64,000 bases of DNA from Amphiura filiformis (GCF_039555335.1 NC_092637.1:3250472-3314471), one strand, 5' to 3'; counted from the first letter of the stretch, positions 1 through 24,065 are shown. Translations and numbers: made by a program. The notes: generated by a model not told the origin, from the letters alone.

Positions 1-279
1 GGTATGCATAATTTTCTGGACTAGCCCATTTCTTAGGAGTGTTTCAAGATATACCTGAACGTCAAGAGTTTGGCTACAGCTTTAATGATTCCTGATTTAA
101 CCTGGATGCACACATGCACTTACTTACCCAATATCATCAATTACATACGGAGATTTTGAATCATCCAGTATGTATATGATAATAGTAATTTATAATGTTG
201 TGTGTATAAACATCTGTTTTCATTTCTTTTATCAAAACTTTATACCTTGGGTCAAACGGAAATTGTATATTCTTCCAGA

Positions 280-365
280 CAGTGGAGTAGCCAGGGGGAA
301 GGGTGCAGGTTGCCCCCAGAAATTGTTCAGGGATAAAATGGGGGACGGCAAAGAGTAAAGTGTCC
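280..365. repeat. dispersed repeat copy 1 (GGGACGGCAAAGAGTAAAGTGTC family)
   Basis: It begins with CAGTGGAGTAGCCAGGGGG, which resembles hAT-type MITE ends. It then carries the block GGGATAAAATGGGG followed by GACGGCAAAGAGTAAAGTGTC. The same block recurs near 10,770-10,805 and 22,490-22,523, so it is an interspersed repeat rather than unique sequence. Nothing else was recognised in positions 1-279. Confidence 0.6.
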
Positions 366-492
366 TTAAAATGGCTAAAAAGTGGACAAAAAATCACACC
401 GAAATCCTGGCTGCTGCTTCCAGATTGTTTAGCATTTTATAACAGATTTTTTTTTCCGGTAACATTGCCGCTGGAAAAGTACGTAAAATTAA

Positions 493-805
493 GGTGGTAC
501 TACACCCCTTGATAAATTTGTGACTATTTTGCAACAAAGGTTATGTATATTATAGACGAATCCAACGAGCCGAGTCATGGTCAGGATTTGGTCAGACAGT
601 TTAAATTTCACATTTTAGGTGAGATGGAGCCGACGGGGACCCTGCTATGGCTGCCATTGAGGTGTATGAATGTGTTAAATTGGATTCGTCTAGAAGCAAT
701 GAATCTAGTTACTATACACTGGAATTTCAGTGACTCAAGACAAGCGGTACGTTATTTATGATAAGAAAAGAGGTACCGCTAGAATGTACCTCATTTCTTA
801 ACATA
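493..805. mobile_element. foldback MITE with TTAA flank, left part (interrupted by LINE)
   Basis: It starts right after TTAA with GGTGGTACTACACCCCTTG and can be followed through a palindromic centre (GATAAGAAAAGAGGTACC...TCATTTCTTAACATA). The intact relative at 43,823-44,178 has the same sequence, and the remainder resumes at about 4,945. The TTAA flank suggests piggyBac-type insertion. No coding capacity is visible. Confidence 0.75.
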
Positions 806-3800
806 CATCTCTCTCTGTGTCAGGTGGCGCTGTGTAGCGCTGCTGTGGTCTTCACAAGAGTACGCCATCTCACTCGATCCGATGCCAAGTGTGTTGCACC
901 TTGCATTCCATGGTTAGAAACCAGCTTCACGTCATTAGTCCAAGATGTTGGTGGACGTCCTCTTCCTCGTTTGCCTTCCATGGCCCCTTGCAAAATCTGT
1001 TTTTCTACACCTCCATGTTTCCTGACAATATGGCCAAAGTACTTCAGCTTTCTCTCCATTATGCCGCTTCTGATGGTTAGACTTGTACCAATCTTGTCAA
1101 GGATCCAGGAATTTGTTCTCCTGTCTTTCCATGTCACTCGTAGAAGCCTCCTGTAACACCACATCTCAAAAGCATCTACTCTTTTCCTATCATTCTTGGT
1201 CATAGCCCAAGACTCGCATCCATAAGTGGCAATGGAAAACACAGTTGCACGAAGTAGGCGTACCTTGAGGTCAATGGATAGGCCTCTGCTTTTCCATATG
1301 CTTGACATGCCCTGCACAGTTGTCCTTGCAATAGCCAGTCTTCTCTTAATTTCAGTTGTGCTGTCACCACTGTTGTTAATCATTGAACCCAGATATTCAA
1401 ATTGCTTCACCTCCTCAATCTGTTGTCCATCTATCACAAACTCATCACTTTTTCTCTCTCTCTGTCTACAACCATTATTTTTGTCTTCTTTGTGTTCAGG
1501 AGAAGGTGTTTTTCTTCACTGGCCTCTTTGATGCGCTTCAAAAGATCAATCAGCTCTACTCTGCTGCTACAAATAAGAGTGGTATCATCGGCGTACCTCA
1601 GGTTAGTAATTCTTGTACCGCCAAACTTCACTCCACCTTCAAACCCCTCCAAAGCTGTTCTCATTATGTCTTCAGAGTAGATGTTAAATAGGTTTGGTGA
1701 TAGCACACAGCCCTGTCGTAAGCCTCTTCCAATCTTGAACCAATCTGTGTCTCCACTACTTGTTCTGACTGCCGATTCTTGGTCTTCATATAAGCAGCTG
1801 ATCAGATCCACAAGATGACTTGGAAAACCCATCTTTTCATAGTTTCCCACATCTGAGGGTGGCTAACACAGTCAAAAGCTTTACTGTAATCTATGAAGCA
1901 CATGTAAAGAGGAAGTCTATGCTCTCTGCATTTCTCAATCACATTCCTGATATTGACAATTTGGTCCCTAGTACCCCTTCCTTCACGAAATCCTGCCTGC
2001 TCATCAGATATTTCCTGCTCCATTTTGTTCTTCATTCTCTTGATGATGATCTTCAGAAGCACTTTACTTGCATGACAAATCAGGCTGATGGTCCGGTGAT
2101 TGGCACACTCTTTCAAATTTCCTTCTTTGGCAGTGGAATAAATACTGCCCTGCACCAGTCTCTCGGCCATTTCTTCTTTTTCCAGATGATACCACATAGA
2201 CGCCACATTAGGTCTATCCCTTCTTTCCCAGTTGCCTTCCACAACTCAGAAGCTACATTATCAATGCCAGGTGACTTAGCATTTTTCATTTGTTCCATGG
2301 CAAGCTCAACTTCAGATCTCAATGGTGGAGGTTCTTCCTCACTCGTTTCACACTGTACATACACCTTGTCATCTTGTGCCTCAAACAGCTGGGAACTATA
2401 CTGAACCCATCGCCTTTTGATGTCTACACTTTCGGTAAGAGTGTTACCTTTCTCATCATTTATAACATCCATCCTGGGGGTCCACTTCTTTGTAAGTTCT
2501 TTGGCAATACCAAAAGCTATTTTTGAGTCACCCTTACATCTTTCCATTTCCACACACTTCCTTTCGATGTAGTTTCTTTTGTCCTCCTTAACACTTTTGG
2601 AGACCTCTTTGTTTAAGCGTGCCCATTCTTCCTTTCCTCCATCTGCCTTTGCTCTCTTCCTGTCATCAGCTAGGTTTAAGGTCTGCTGAGAGATCCACGG
2701 CTGTTTCCGTTTCATCTTTCTAGGGATGTACTTCTTTGCTGTGCTCTGGACTGCTTCTTTCATGTCTTCCCACAATTCATTTGGGGTCTGCTCCTCTTCA
2801 TTAACTTTCAGTAACTCATCAAACCTGTTCTTCACATCTACTGAATATTGAGTGGGAATGTTGTCAACATCATACCTGGTAGGTGGTGCATTGTCTCTCT
2901 TAGCTCTCAGTTTTAGTTTTACTTTGGCTACAAGTAGCTGATGGTCACTACCACAGTCAGCGCCTGGTCGTGTCCTGACATTTTGGAGTGATGTTCTCCA
3001 CCTCTTCCTGACCATGATGTAATCGATCTGGTTTCTTGTTCTATCTCCTGGGCTCATCCAAGTCCACAGTCTCCGTGGATGATGCTGAAATAACGTGTTC
3101 CCAATGACTAGGTTATTAGCTTCACAAAATTCCTCCAGTCTGTCTCCACGTTCATTTCTGATCCCAAGTCCATATTGGCCTATACACCCAGTTTTCTCCT
3201 TCATTTTGCCAATCTTAGCATTCCAATCCCCAGTACGATGAGTAAGTCTCTTCTAGGTATACTATCCATAACTCCTTGTACCATCTCATAGAAGTCTGTC
3301 ATCTCACTCTCTGATGCATCTGATGTTGGTGCATACACTTGTATGATAGATATATTTAAAGGATGTCCTTGCAGTCTTACAGTCATCACTCTTTCATTTA
3401 TTGGATTATATCCCAAAACGCACTTGGCTGTGGTTCTTTCTATTATGAAACCCACACCTCCACGTTTCCTTCCAGTATCTTTTCCAGAATAGATAAACAT
3501 ACTTCCATCATCTGTAGTGAACCTCCCTTGTCCAAGCCACCACAACTCTGTTACTCCTAGGATCTTAATATTGTTTGCAACCATCTCCTTCTCCACAACT
3601 TCAATCTTTCCTCCTGACATACTGCGTACATTCCATGTAGCAATATTTATTGGCTTCCTTAAAGGGGTGCTGTTCCTTTCCTTCCTGGGACCGTCAAGAA
3701 CAGGACTTCCTGTAGCAGGCTTTAATCCTGATCTGTCATCACCAACAGGTGTACTCTGAGCAGCATCTCTCTCTTCCCCAGTAGCCATTGACGTATCTTC

Positions 3801-4944
3801 CGGCCTGCGGGTCGCACCTTCCGATACCATCGTTTTCTTTTGACTTTGTACTCTCATGCTTACATTCAAGGCCAAATAGTACGGTGGGTGGCCAGGTCCT
3901 TCCGTACCAACAGTAGAGGGCCATTCCTGAGTTCTTACAGTACTAGCCTCCTCTTGACACAAACCATCTCCCTGGATGCCAGATGTGAGCTTTGTGTAAT
4001 TGTGTTTTGTCGTTGACTATACGGTTGATTCCTCCGGCGCAACACATACATCAATGCTGTTGACCATTGACGACTATTTAAACCATAGCTAGTATTCGCT
4101 ATTTACCCATAGCTGGGTTAAAGAAGGTTCACCCTACGAAAGTGTCCCTTCCTTCTGCCTACTCATACCACACTGGCGAGATAACATGGTAGAGGCTGGA
4201 TGAGCTCCGAGTTGGAAGAGAGGAGTTCTTGAAGTCAGCTCTTGCTGTTATACTGACAGGGGGTCTCAGCGCCCCCTGAGAATCCACATCCTACACAAAA
4301 CACTATGATTGGGACAGCAAGAAAGAAAGATGAAGAGAAGAAGTAAAAGTAAAAGTCACAACACAAGCTGGCACCCACACTAGCTTTTACCCGACAAAAG
4401 GAAATGGATGATGTTGTCCGTCTGTGGACAACCTTTTAGTCCACAGTCCGGATTTAATTTGACAGTATCGCCCATTTCCTGATGCCCGTGTGGGGTTACG
4501 CTGTCACCTTCACACTGGGGATCTGTGTCCTGTACCGCCAGTGTGATATGATTTATGTACCCATCAGTACTGGAATTCAGCGCCTTTACCCTAGTATGTG
4601 GAATAAGAACTCCCATCCTCTACGATACTTAGGACGAAAGCTCCAATACAAAAACAACACCAGACAAAAAACAAACTACCAAGCCAACTAACTTGGCTCA
4701 CCTTTCCTAACCAGCTGTGTTGCGAAAGGAAGTTTTAAGGTAGAGAAGGTAGACAGATAGAAGGATGAAAAAATAGAAAAGGATGAAATATAGAGTAGTG
4801 TAGGTAGGAGCATCCAAAATGGGACAAGGTGTAAGTACCCAATTGGAAAAAATCCAGCATAGATGGAAAGAGTTGGCACAAGTGCCAAAATGCTGGCAAA
4901 AGGTAGTTTTAAGCTCCTCGACACTGGGATAAGGTGTCTCCCTT
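806..4944 (-). mobile_element. RTE-type non-LTR retrotransposon (LINE), near full length
   Basis: The element is on the minus strand. Its edges are set by the MITE it interrupts: MITE sequence stops at 805 and resumes at about 4,945. Positions 3,963-4,944 are the 5' untranslated part and show no long frame. The ORF2-like region encodes an endonuclease of the apurinic type followed by a reverse transcriptase, and ends about 14 bases before the element's 3' end. A short 3' UTR ending in an AGAGAG-rich stretch fits RTE elements. Domain order and the endonuclease style (NIATWNVRSM; similar to the BovB-derived protein called craniofacial development protein 2) point to the RTE clade; the clade call is inference. 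Four frameshifts mean this copy is dead. Confidence 0.85.
820..3962 (-). pseudogene. RTE ORF2: endonuclease-reverse transcriptase, four frameshifts
   Basis: Read on the minus strand in five blocks: 3,962-3,201, 3,204-2,113, 2,242-1,802, 1,850-1,434 and 1,437-820. The first carries the endonuclease start (IATWNVRSM, then TELWW). The second completes it (QIDYIMV, then GSDHQL) and begins the RT thumb/finger region. The third has the FIDYSKAFD block, and the fourth has RQGCVLSP and the catalytic YADD at 1,584-1,595. The fifth is the C-terminal region (YGCESW, FGHIVR). Frame breaks fall near 3,229 (one G lost within the GDWN motif), 2,118, 1,828 and 1,460 (in an AGAGAG run). Only frameshifts were seen to break the frame, which suggests fairly recent death. 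It encodes a polyprotein that would nick target DNA and prime reverse transcription from it. Confidence 0.88.
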
Positions 4945-5005
4945 TAATGAACCACTTATCTTGAATCAACGAAATTTCATTGAAGTAATTGGATTCCTTG
5001 CCCCC
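4945..5005. mobile_element. foldback MITE, right part after the LINE
   Basis: The stretch from AATGAACCACTTATCTTGAA to GGATTCCTTGCCCC matches the arm of the intact MITE at 43,823-44,178 and continues the copy that starts at 493. After about 5,005 the similarity stops, so the far end is lost or replaced. Confidence 0.65.
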
Positions 5006-6300
5006 CCCCCCCACTCCAATATATTGACATACGTCATGTGCCCATGAAAAGCCTGACCCCGGTTTTTTGGCAAATCCTACACCCAATGACCGCGTTTTTT
5101 CAGCAGCCTACACTGAATGATCCCCTTTTTTGAACAATTAGTCCTCAAATTTGAAATTTCAACGCACTACGCTCGCATTTTCAGCAAAATGAACACGTTT
5201 TGTCTATTTACTGTAAAATTGAGTAAAAAGCTATTTTTGATTGTCAATGATGTGAAATTTTGGGTGCTCACATACAAAATCACCTCATTTTTACGTTGCC
5301 AACCCGAATGATCCCTTTTTTCAGAGAGAGAGAGAGAAATAAATAGACACTTCATATAACGTAACACGGATTTTTATTTGACTCTTCAAATTACGTAACA
5401 TGGATTTTTGTTTGATAATCAAACCATCGGTCAAAGGTCCCGACCAACACTAGATTAACTTATTTGACATTATACTGTATTACATGCATTAAAACATGTT
5501 ATTAAGGTATATGGTTTTCAGTTTGGTGTTCCATTATTCCGAAAAAACGGTGAGTGCCATAATGTCAACCGGTTTTCTGTAGCCGTAAAAATAAGGATAA
5601 TAATTGTGGTCAAGATGGTACATTAGAATTAAAATTCACCTTTCATATAAACGTTTGACGGCTCTCATGTGTTGATACTTGTGTGCAAATTTAGGCAAGC
5701 AATACACGCTTTGCTGTGAGAGCTAGAGGTTGTGATGCTATTATTTCCAATCATTAAGCAAACAAATTGAGTTCTGCAATCTAAAATTTGACCCCTATTG
5801 ACCACTAGACACACTGATTGAATTGTTTAAGCTTATCGTTTGCTGATCTAGAAACGTTGATTAGAAGTATATTTCCGAGTGTTCACGTTAGGCCTTCCTT
5901 CCAACTAAACTAGGAAGTCTGCATGTTATTACCTAAACATGCACTGAACACATATTTTCGATACAGATCTTAAATGAAAATTACAATTGCAGGTCGATTT
6001 AAATAGCAGTGCATTAGGTTTACCGTGGTCCTTGATAAGTAGAATAAGATCAACAATTTCTTTTCTTGTACGAGGACTTGCATATAAATTGGTTTTGAAT
6101 AAGTAATTTGTATTTCTGTTTTATTCAATTATTCAGGAAATCGCGCACTGTAATTTGTCTAAATGCGGCACGAGAGGATATAATAACCTGGATTATATTA
6201 CCTCCAATCCATTATTTAAAACCACGCATTGTGATTTGTCCAAACGGGTTCATTAATCTTAAGTAACCTGATTGCAACTAAAGTTTGTTTCGGCTTATAT
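5006..6300. other. non-coding, no gene recognised
   Basis: There is no convincing coding region. Positions 5,060-5,325 contain three loose repeats of a GAATGATCCCTTTTTTCAG-like phrase. Positions 5,361-5,416 hold two close copies of a CGTAACAyGGATTTTTrTTTGA phrase. The rest is AT-rich and unremarkable. Confidence 0.5.
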
Positions 6301-6724
6301 TACAGTGTACTTACAGGTTATATTTATAAATTGCGCTTTTATAAATACGCACGTGACCCATCGGTACGACATACCAAGACCAATAAACGTGACCAAATCC
6401 TCATGCATTGACCACTATACACAAAAGGATAGGAACTCTGTAAATAAATATCATCAAATTTAAGTATTAATTGAATAGCAAAATTATTACACACATTGCA
6501 ATTCCGAATTTGTAATATGTTATCAAAAACAACATTTTGAAAGTATTTGACGACGGAAAAAGGTGAACAAAATATAATTTTTTCCGCCTTTTCATTCAAA
6601 TGTATAGGAAGTATGTAGAAGGTCACTTCGAGATTTACTGTCTATAAGTTGTTATGGCAGCGCGGAGGAAGTCACGTGCGTATTCATAAACGCGCATTTA
6701 TAAATATAACCGAAGTACACTGTA
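6301..6724. mobile_element. MITE with about 55-bp inverted ends
   Basis: The left end starts TACAGTGTACTTACAGG and runs through TTTATAAATACGCACGTGA. Its inverse ends at 6,724 in CGAAGTACACTGTA. The arms lie about 310 bases apart and are easily aligned by eye. The flanking TAT/TTA fits a TA target. The interior codes for nothing recognisable. Confidence 0.7.
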
Positions 6725-7362
6725 TTAGGTGGACAAAATAAGACTCATGACATCTGTGTATTGATATAGATTCCATGCACGCAGTTGAGCGAAGCACTTA
6801 CGCTACACAGGGTGTCCCTGAAAGAACTGTATCGTCGGAAACGTAATTGTTTGGGTATTTTAATGCCACAACTAAAAATTGTTACGCTGTCTCTACTGTC
6901 TCTCAGAGTAGGGGCTACAATGAAATATTTTCAGAGGTGAAATATGGACTGTTTGAATGAAAATATTCTTTGCATTTAACAGAGAATCTGTTAAGGCTAA
7001 GACGACGAAAAAAAACCTGTTCTACTTGCAAATGACGCCAAAAATCACCAAAATCAGTAAATATTTTGCAATTTGGGGAAACTGTGGATAATGTATATTG
7101 TTAGTGAAACAAATATTACAGTTTGCACCAAAATGCATCCCCTTTATTTTCTTTTATATTAAGTATAAGGCGCCTCGTACAGTTTGGTCCCATGTGCTAT
7201 TGTTGTCCCGATGGGTACCGATGGCTCATTGTCATACCATGCAGATGTAAAAGAACTTAAGAAACGATATCACGTAATTTTCAGGGTATGATAGGAAGAG
7301 CTATATGATTAAACTTGACGTGGGGTGGCGTATTTATTCTATGGAACATATTTATTGGTAAA
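6725..7362. other. non-coding, nothing recognised
   Basis: AT-rich spacer between two MITEs. No coding region, RNA gene or clear repeat was seen. Confidence 0.5.
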
Positions 7363-7606
7363 TACCGCAAAATTCCGTCTACAAGCATATAAATGCCTCT
7401 AAACGAGTTTTTTTTTGACACAAGAGCCAAGAGGCAGACACTCTCAAAAACAAATATATTACTGATAAAGGCGGCTGTACAAACATGTATATTTGTAAGA
7501 CCAATCTATTGCAATGTTTTTGAGAAGGGTATTGACCTTTCATATCTTTCGTTAAAAAAAACCCTCGTTTAGAGGCATATATGCTTCTAGACGGAATTCT
7601 ACGGTA
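7363..7606. mobile_element. MITE with about 50-bp inverted ends
   Basis: The left arm begins TACCGCAAAATTCCGTCTAC and continues through GCCTCTAAACGAG plus a T-run. The right arm is its inverse, ending GACGGAATTCTACGGTA. The loop is about 140 bases. It has no coding capacity. Confidence 0.75.
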
Positions 7607-7737
7607 TGATGTTTTGAATAGAACTGTGGTAGGAATAATAAAAGGTGTGTGTACAGTTATATTACAGGTTTGCAGTTGTGATCAGGTTATTAATATGGAA
7701 GAAGTCTTGGGAATCGAAACAGGTACAATATTTCCTT

Positions 7738-8064
7738 AATTGGGCTATTTTAGAAATTAATGGCACCCCTTAATGAAGACATGTAAGTTTGGGAATTCCC
7801 AGACCAAAATTTCCATTTTGACAATAAAATGATTAAATAATTGGGAATTCCCAGTGTCCCTACAGAAGACAGGCAAATTTGTGCCAAAATGTTTGGGAAT
7901 TCCCAAACCTAAAATGTAAAGGTGTCTTTTTTTTTTGGAATTCCCATGTCTTCTTTAGGGTTGACCATTTTTTGGGGAATTCCCAGAGCAAAAAATGGTG
8001 TAAAATGTTAGGAATCCCGTGTCTTCTTTAGGGGGGTGCCTTTAATTTCTTGAATAGCCCAATT
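7738..8064. mobile_element. MITE carrying repeated GGGAATTCCC boxes
   Basis: The ends are AATTGGGCTATTTTAGAAAT and its inverse ...TTTCTTGAATAGCCCAATT, with a second shared subterminal block (GGCACCCCTTAATGAAGACA versus TGTCTTCTTTAGGGGGGTGCC). Inside, the palindrome GGGAATTCCC or a close variant occurs at 7,791, 7,843, 7,895, 7,936, 7,975 and about 8,011. This decamer fits the NF-kappaB consensus GGGRNNYYCC. The regulatory meaning is inference. Confidence 0.75.
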
Positions 8065-9519
8065 GAGGGGCTCAAGATACGACTTCAATTATCATGGTAG
8101 TTTTATAAAAAAATTAGAGATGGTGTTTTAAATGAGAAAACGTTGGTGTTTTAATGTACATGTAATATGGTATAAACATAGTCTATGGTATAAATTTGGT
8201 CAAGTAAACTCTGTTGGAGTTTTGATGGATTTTAAAAGAGCCGTTAAAACATCTATAACTTCCCGTGCACATTTGATAATATTTGCAAAGAAAAGCTTTT
8301 GAGCTCCTATCAATACCGGGTGGTCTAAATAGACCCTGGTGTAAGAACATAAGAACTATTGGCGCTGGTTAATAAAATCGTGACAAGCTGTATAGGCTCG
8401 TGTGGTACTTTAAAAGATTTAGAAAAGTGCACGTTAGGCAACCAGTAATATTAGATATGCAGGTTGTGGTCGTCAACGTAATTTAATAAGCTACATTACT
8501 ACTTGAACTTTGCTTCAATAAAATCGGTCGGTGATCTCCAAGTGAAGATATGTCCAATTGCGTCAAGTAGTTCTAAAATACAGCTTGGGTCACTTACGTG
8601 TCTTTGTCTAACAAAAGTGACTGAATTGAGTTGAATTACGAACCATCTAATCGGCGCAGGTGCTCTTATAATATCCAATTTAAAAAAAGTGAAAGACAGA
8701 CTTGAAAAACCTTAATATTGTTCTGAAATATTTGACGATAAGCGTGATACGCGGTACAAACTTGATACGTGCCTGCGGTGCAAACAAGGTCTGTGGGCAA
8801 AAAGTGACCCAACTCAGGGAAACAAGTACAATCAGACATAGCATTTGAACCTGAACTAGGAAAAGAACCAAGTAAAGTTTTTCTGTTAGCCAAGATGTTA
8901 CCTATTCTACTGCATATCACAATCACGCCATGGCTTCTTTTATTTTTGTCTAAAAAGCAAAAATTCAATTGCTAATCATGAAAGTCAATTTGACGCGATG
9001 CAAGCTTGATATGCTCGAAAATGTCAAAAGTGGCCCAACTAGATTTCTGGACGATTTAGTTAATTAAGCATAGTGTTTGTGCCTGAACTAGTAAAGAAAC
9101 CAAATAAGGTTTTTCTTGTAGCCACGATATTACCGATTCAAATTGTTGCCATGCTCTCTTAAATTTTATTTATCTAAAAAGCGAAATTGCAATTGTATAA
9201 TTTTTATTTTTAGATATAATCATAGAGTAAGTTTACTTTGTGTGTGTATAGACCTTATACAATAAATCAACCGGAACAATTTAATTGACCTTTTCGGTAA
9301 ATCTGCGTCGATGCGCACATCGTTTATATTGCACATCGTTACTGCATATGCAAGTCGGCGTGATGTCAAATGACGAGTTATCAGGTATACTCGCAAAGGC
9401 TTATGGGATTCACCGAAAAGGTGAATTAATATAGCAGACATGTTGGAAGACAGTTCTAAAATAGCTGGACAGGTTTCAATCTTTAAATTTATTCCATACT
9501 TACCACCTGTTTTATTGTA
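8065..9519. other. non-coding, nothing recognised
   Basis: No coding region could be supported. Two loosely related passages near 8,840-8,960 and 9,060-9,190 share the phrases CTGAACTAG..AA.AAACCAA and TTTTTCT.GTAGCCA.GAT, suggesting an old duplication of about 120 bases. Confidence 0.45.
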
Positions 9520-9715
9520 TAAGGTAAAGGTAAAGGAGTCGAACTAGAATTTTACAGGACGGACTATCTTTCTTTCGTCGGCGATTAGGCTAGACTCCAC
9601 CGTGAAATGTTGCTTGGGGGATCGCCACACCTCCTCCACTGCGAGTATGTTATCTTCCAGCATTTAAGAATGCCGGTACCCATTTATGTACACCTGGGTA
9701 TAATGTATTATCATG
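9520..9715. repeat. possible SINE-like repeat
   Basis: A GC-richer island starts with GGTAAAGGTAAAGGAGTCG and ends with GGTACCCATTTATGTACACC. It looks like a short interspersed repeat rather than a gene, but no second copy was found in the window. A family name cannot be given. Confidence 0.3.
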
Positions 9716-10190
9716 AAAAATTCCCCTCTAGAGGCTTTCCAGAGGTCATAATTTTATTTAAATAAAGGTGGCAATAAGCCATTATCTCAACGATTACGAA
9801 GATTCCAATGCGGAATGCATTTCCCCCTCAAGTTTTCACTAATAATCACACAATTCTTACAACATTTTATGATATTTTTTGGTATTTTTGTAAAAACAAT
9901 GTTAACAAAATAACGTTGCCAGCATTGGGCCAGTGTATCGAGGCAAAACGTTGCCCCATCACTGTATGGCCCATCACTGGTCATGCGTGATATTCAAATT
10001 TGACAACTTCATGTGTTTGAGAATCTACCTGTCTTTTGTCTTTTTCGGATTGTTTTGTGTTTCCCATATTTAAACGCATCCAAACATACCAAAAGCTGGG
10101 TTTTGTTGATTTGTATTATGGTTCAACAAATCAGTGATTGCTGCTTTACCATGATAATCTATCACCAACACTACACCAACAAACAATTCC

Positions 10191-10333
10191 ACTGCTCAGT
10201 GCCAGAAGTGGGTAAGTGCAATAAACAGCTCTGTGAATATTTGGTAATTTACACACAATATATTATTCTCATCTAGACATGATGGGTACATATGTCAGCC
10301 ATTGCACTTACTCACATCTGGCACTGAGCAATC
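10191..10333. repeat. 33-bp inverted repeat upstream of SULT exon 1
   Basis: The arm at 10,191-10,223 (ACTGCTCAGTGCCAGAAGTG...) is matched in reverse complement at 10,301-10,333 (...ATCTGGCACTGAGCAAT), with four mismatches by eye and a 77-base loop. It ends about 60 bases before the SULT start codon. It could be a small MITE or a hairpin in the 5' leader. Confidence 0.7.
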
Positions 10334-10394
10334 GAATTATTCGAATTGCTTCGAGCTAATTTGCCTATATTATAATGATATCATTTTAGTCAAA

Positions 10395-22375
<11,981 letters not shown>

Positions 22376-22429
22376 TTGGGCGCACGAAATAGTGACTTAA
22401 GGATACTAGTGCACTGGATGGAATCAGGG

Positions 22430-22523
22430 TCATAGCCAGGAGGAGCTGGAGTTGGAGCGCATTGCTCCCCAACTCACGAAATTTTCTCAGGGATAAAATA
22501 GGGACGCCAAAGAGTAAAGTGTC
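22430..22523. repeat. dispersed repeat copy 3
   Basis: CATAGCCAGGAGGAGCTGG, then TCAGGGATAAAATAGGGACG and CCAAAGAGTAAAGTGTC match the copies at 280-365 and 10,690-10,810. It starts about 55 bases after the SULT stop codon and may lie in the 3' UTR. Confidence 0.6.
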
Positions 22524-22755
22524 AAGGCGCTTTTGAAAACATGAAATTCTATCAAATTCCAGCGCTTTATCAACTGAGCTAAAGGAATTGAGACACAGAT
22601 TTGCAGGTTTACTTGTTCGTAAATAACTATGTGTATCGATGATTAGCTCAAAACCCTTTACACTTTTGTGGATGGGGCTCTTCATTATATTTGCATGTTT
22701 TAAAAGCGCTCGATAGTAAGCACATATGCTAATTATCGAGTTTTTACGGTATAAG
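22524..22755 (-). repeat. tRNA-headed SINE-like repeat, copy 1
   Basis: On the minus strand TTAGCTCAGTTGATAAAGCG looks like a tRNA A-box region. The unit from CGCTTTTGAAAACATGAAAT through TGTGTATCGATGATT recurs at 44,404-44,550. Confidence 0.6.
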
Positions 22756-22875
22756 GATAATTATGGGTGTAACAATATCATGGCCGGAACTGGAGGCGTG
22801 AGTGTCGGCTGAAATTCGGGATGGCGCTGTTCAGGGGATCGTATCTCTAAAGTTTGTCTCAAAAAATATAATTTA

Positions 22876-22881
22876 AATAAA
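22876..22881 (+). terminator. possible polyadenylation signal AATAAA for SULT
   Basis: The first AATAAA seen in a T-rich context downstream of the SULT stop; another lies about 50 bases further on. Given the AT-rich sequence this is weak evidence. Confidence 0.25.
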
Positions 22882-23089
22882 AATATAATCTTTATTTAAG
22901 ACATTGGTTTGATAAATATTAAAAATAAAACTTATTTTCTTGTATTTTCACGTGTATTTCAGTGGGGGCGATTATTTAGTGGTGTGCGCCTCTGAAAATG
23001 TATTTCAAATGCCGATAAATGCAGCTCGCTTTCCACATGGAATGTTAAAATTCAAAATAAATTTACATCCATTACGTAAATATAGATCG

Positions 23090-23335
23090 ATGTAAAAATC
23101 ATCAAAATCAGATTTTTGTGCCTTTGTCATAGCCTGCTAGTGGTTCAGCCGAAAGCCGTATATTTAAGACAAAATAAGGCATTTACATGAATGTAATTTA
23201 TATACTGATAGTATATAAATTAGCGACATGTATTTGAATGGAGGCTTCAACTTCGGCAATACTGCTGTTTTCTTGGGTTTTTTTTGCCAACTCTTTCATT
23301 TAAAAAAACCAAATGACAATTTGAATGACTTATCC
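23090..23335. repeat. third copy of the intron 5 inverted-repeat arm
   Basis: AAAATCATCAAAATCAG, GGTTCAGCCGAAAGCCGTAT, TATATACTGATAGTATATAA and GGAGGCTTCAACTTCGGCA match the left arm of the large repeat (reverse complement of about 16,640-16,820), including the segment missing from the right arm. Confidence 0.75.
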
Positions 23336-24065
23336 TTCACTTTTAAGCAATTTATAAACAATTTGATTTGTGTACGCCATGGGCGGGTTAACTCTGAATT
23401 GACACTTAATTTAGGTGTACTTTGTCTTGCATCCATTCTCTACCATGGAAAGTTTGCTATATCTTTATAAATATAATGATTGTTTGTTCTAGATTTGGGT
23501 TTTAGCATTTCATATTTGAAATAACTAATGTTTAATTGCAATATTTCGAAACCACAAACCCAAACTGGGTGCTATGATGTACGAGATTGGGCTACAAGTA
23601 TGCATTTTACCAAGTTGGCAATATGAATTTACTTATTTTGCATATGCATGACTTTCTTTATTATACTCAAAAACGGATTTTATTATACGAAAGTTATCTA
23701 GTACACATAGACTCCTTCACAGCCGAATTCTGTCGTGTCTTTTTGCGACTGAGCCACATGCAGACTGGGGCTTGGGCAAAGTATCTGTTTTTTACTATAA
23801 CATATGAGGAAGGTCATACAATGTTTTTGTCCAGACAGTCCTAGACACCCTGCCGGATTACCGATAACAGTGTATGACTAATCATAGATAGACTAATTGA
23901 ATTTGATCACCAAACGATTATTTTGTAAACAGATAATACTGTGTGATTATTTACGAATGAAAATTAAGAAAAAAATGCTAGAAATGAAATAATTAATATA
24001 TTAAACATACATTTTGTTTTCCTGTTGAAAACCCTGTGTTAGCATGATTAAAAATGGTATCATCC
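23336..24065. other. non-coding, nothing recognised
   Basis: AT-rich spacer between the SULT 3' region and a LINE. No coding region could be supported. Confidence 0.5.

Noticed and set aside
1820-2404. 194-codon plus-strand frame
   Set aside because: It is the antisense shadow of the RTE reverse transcriptase on the minus strand.
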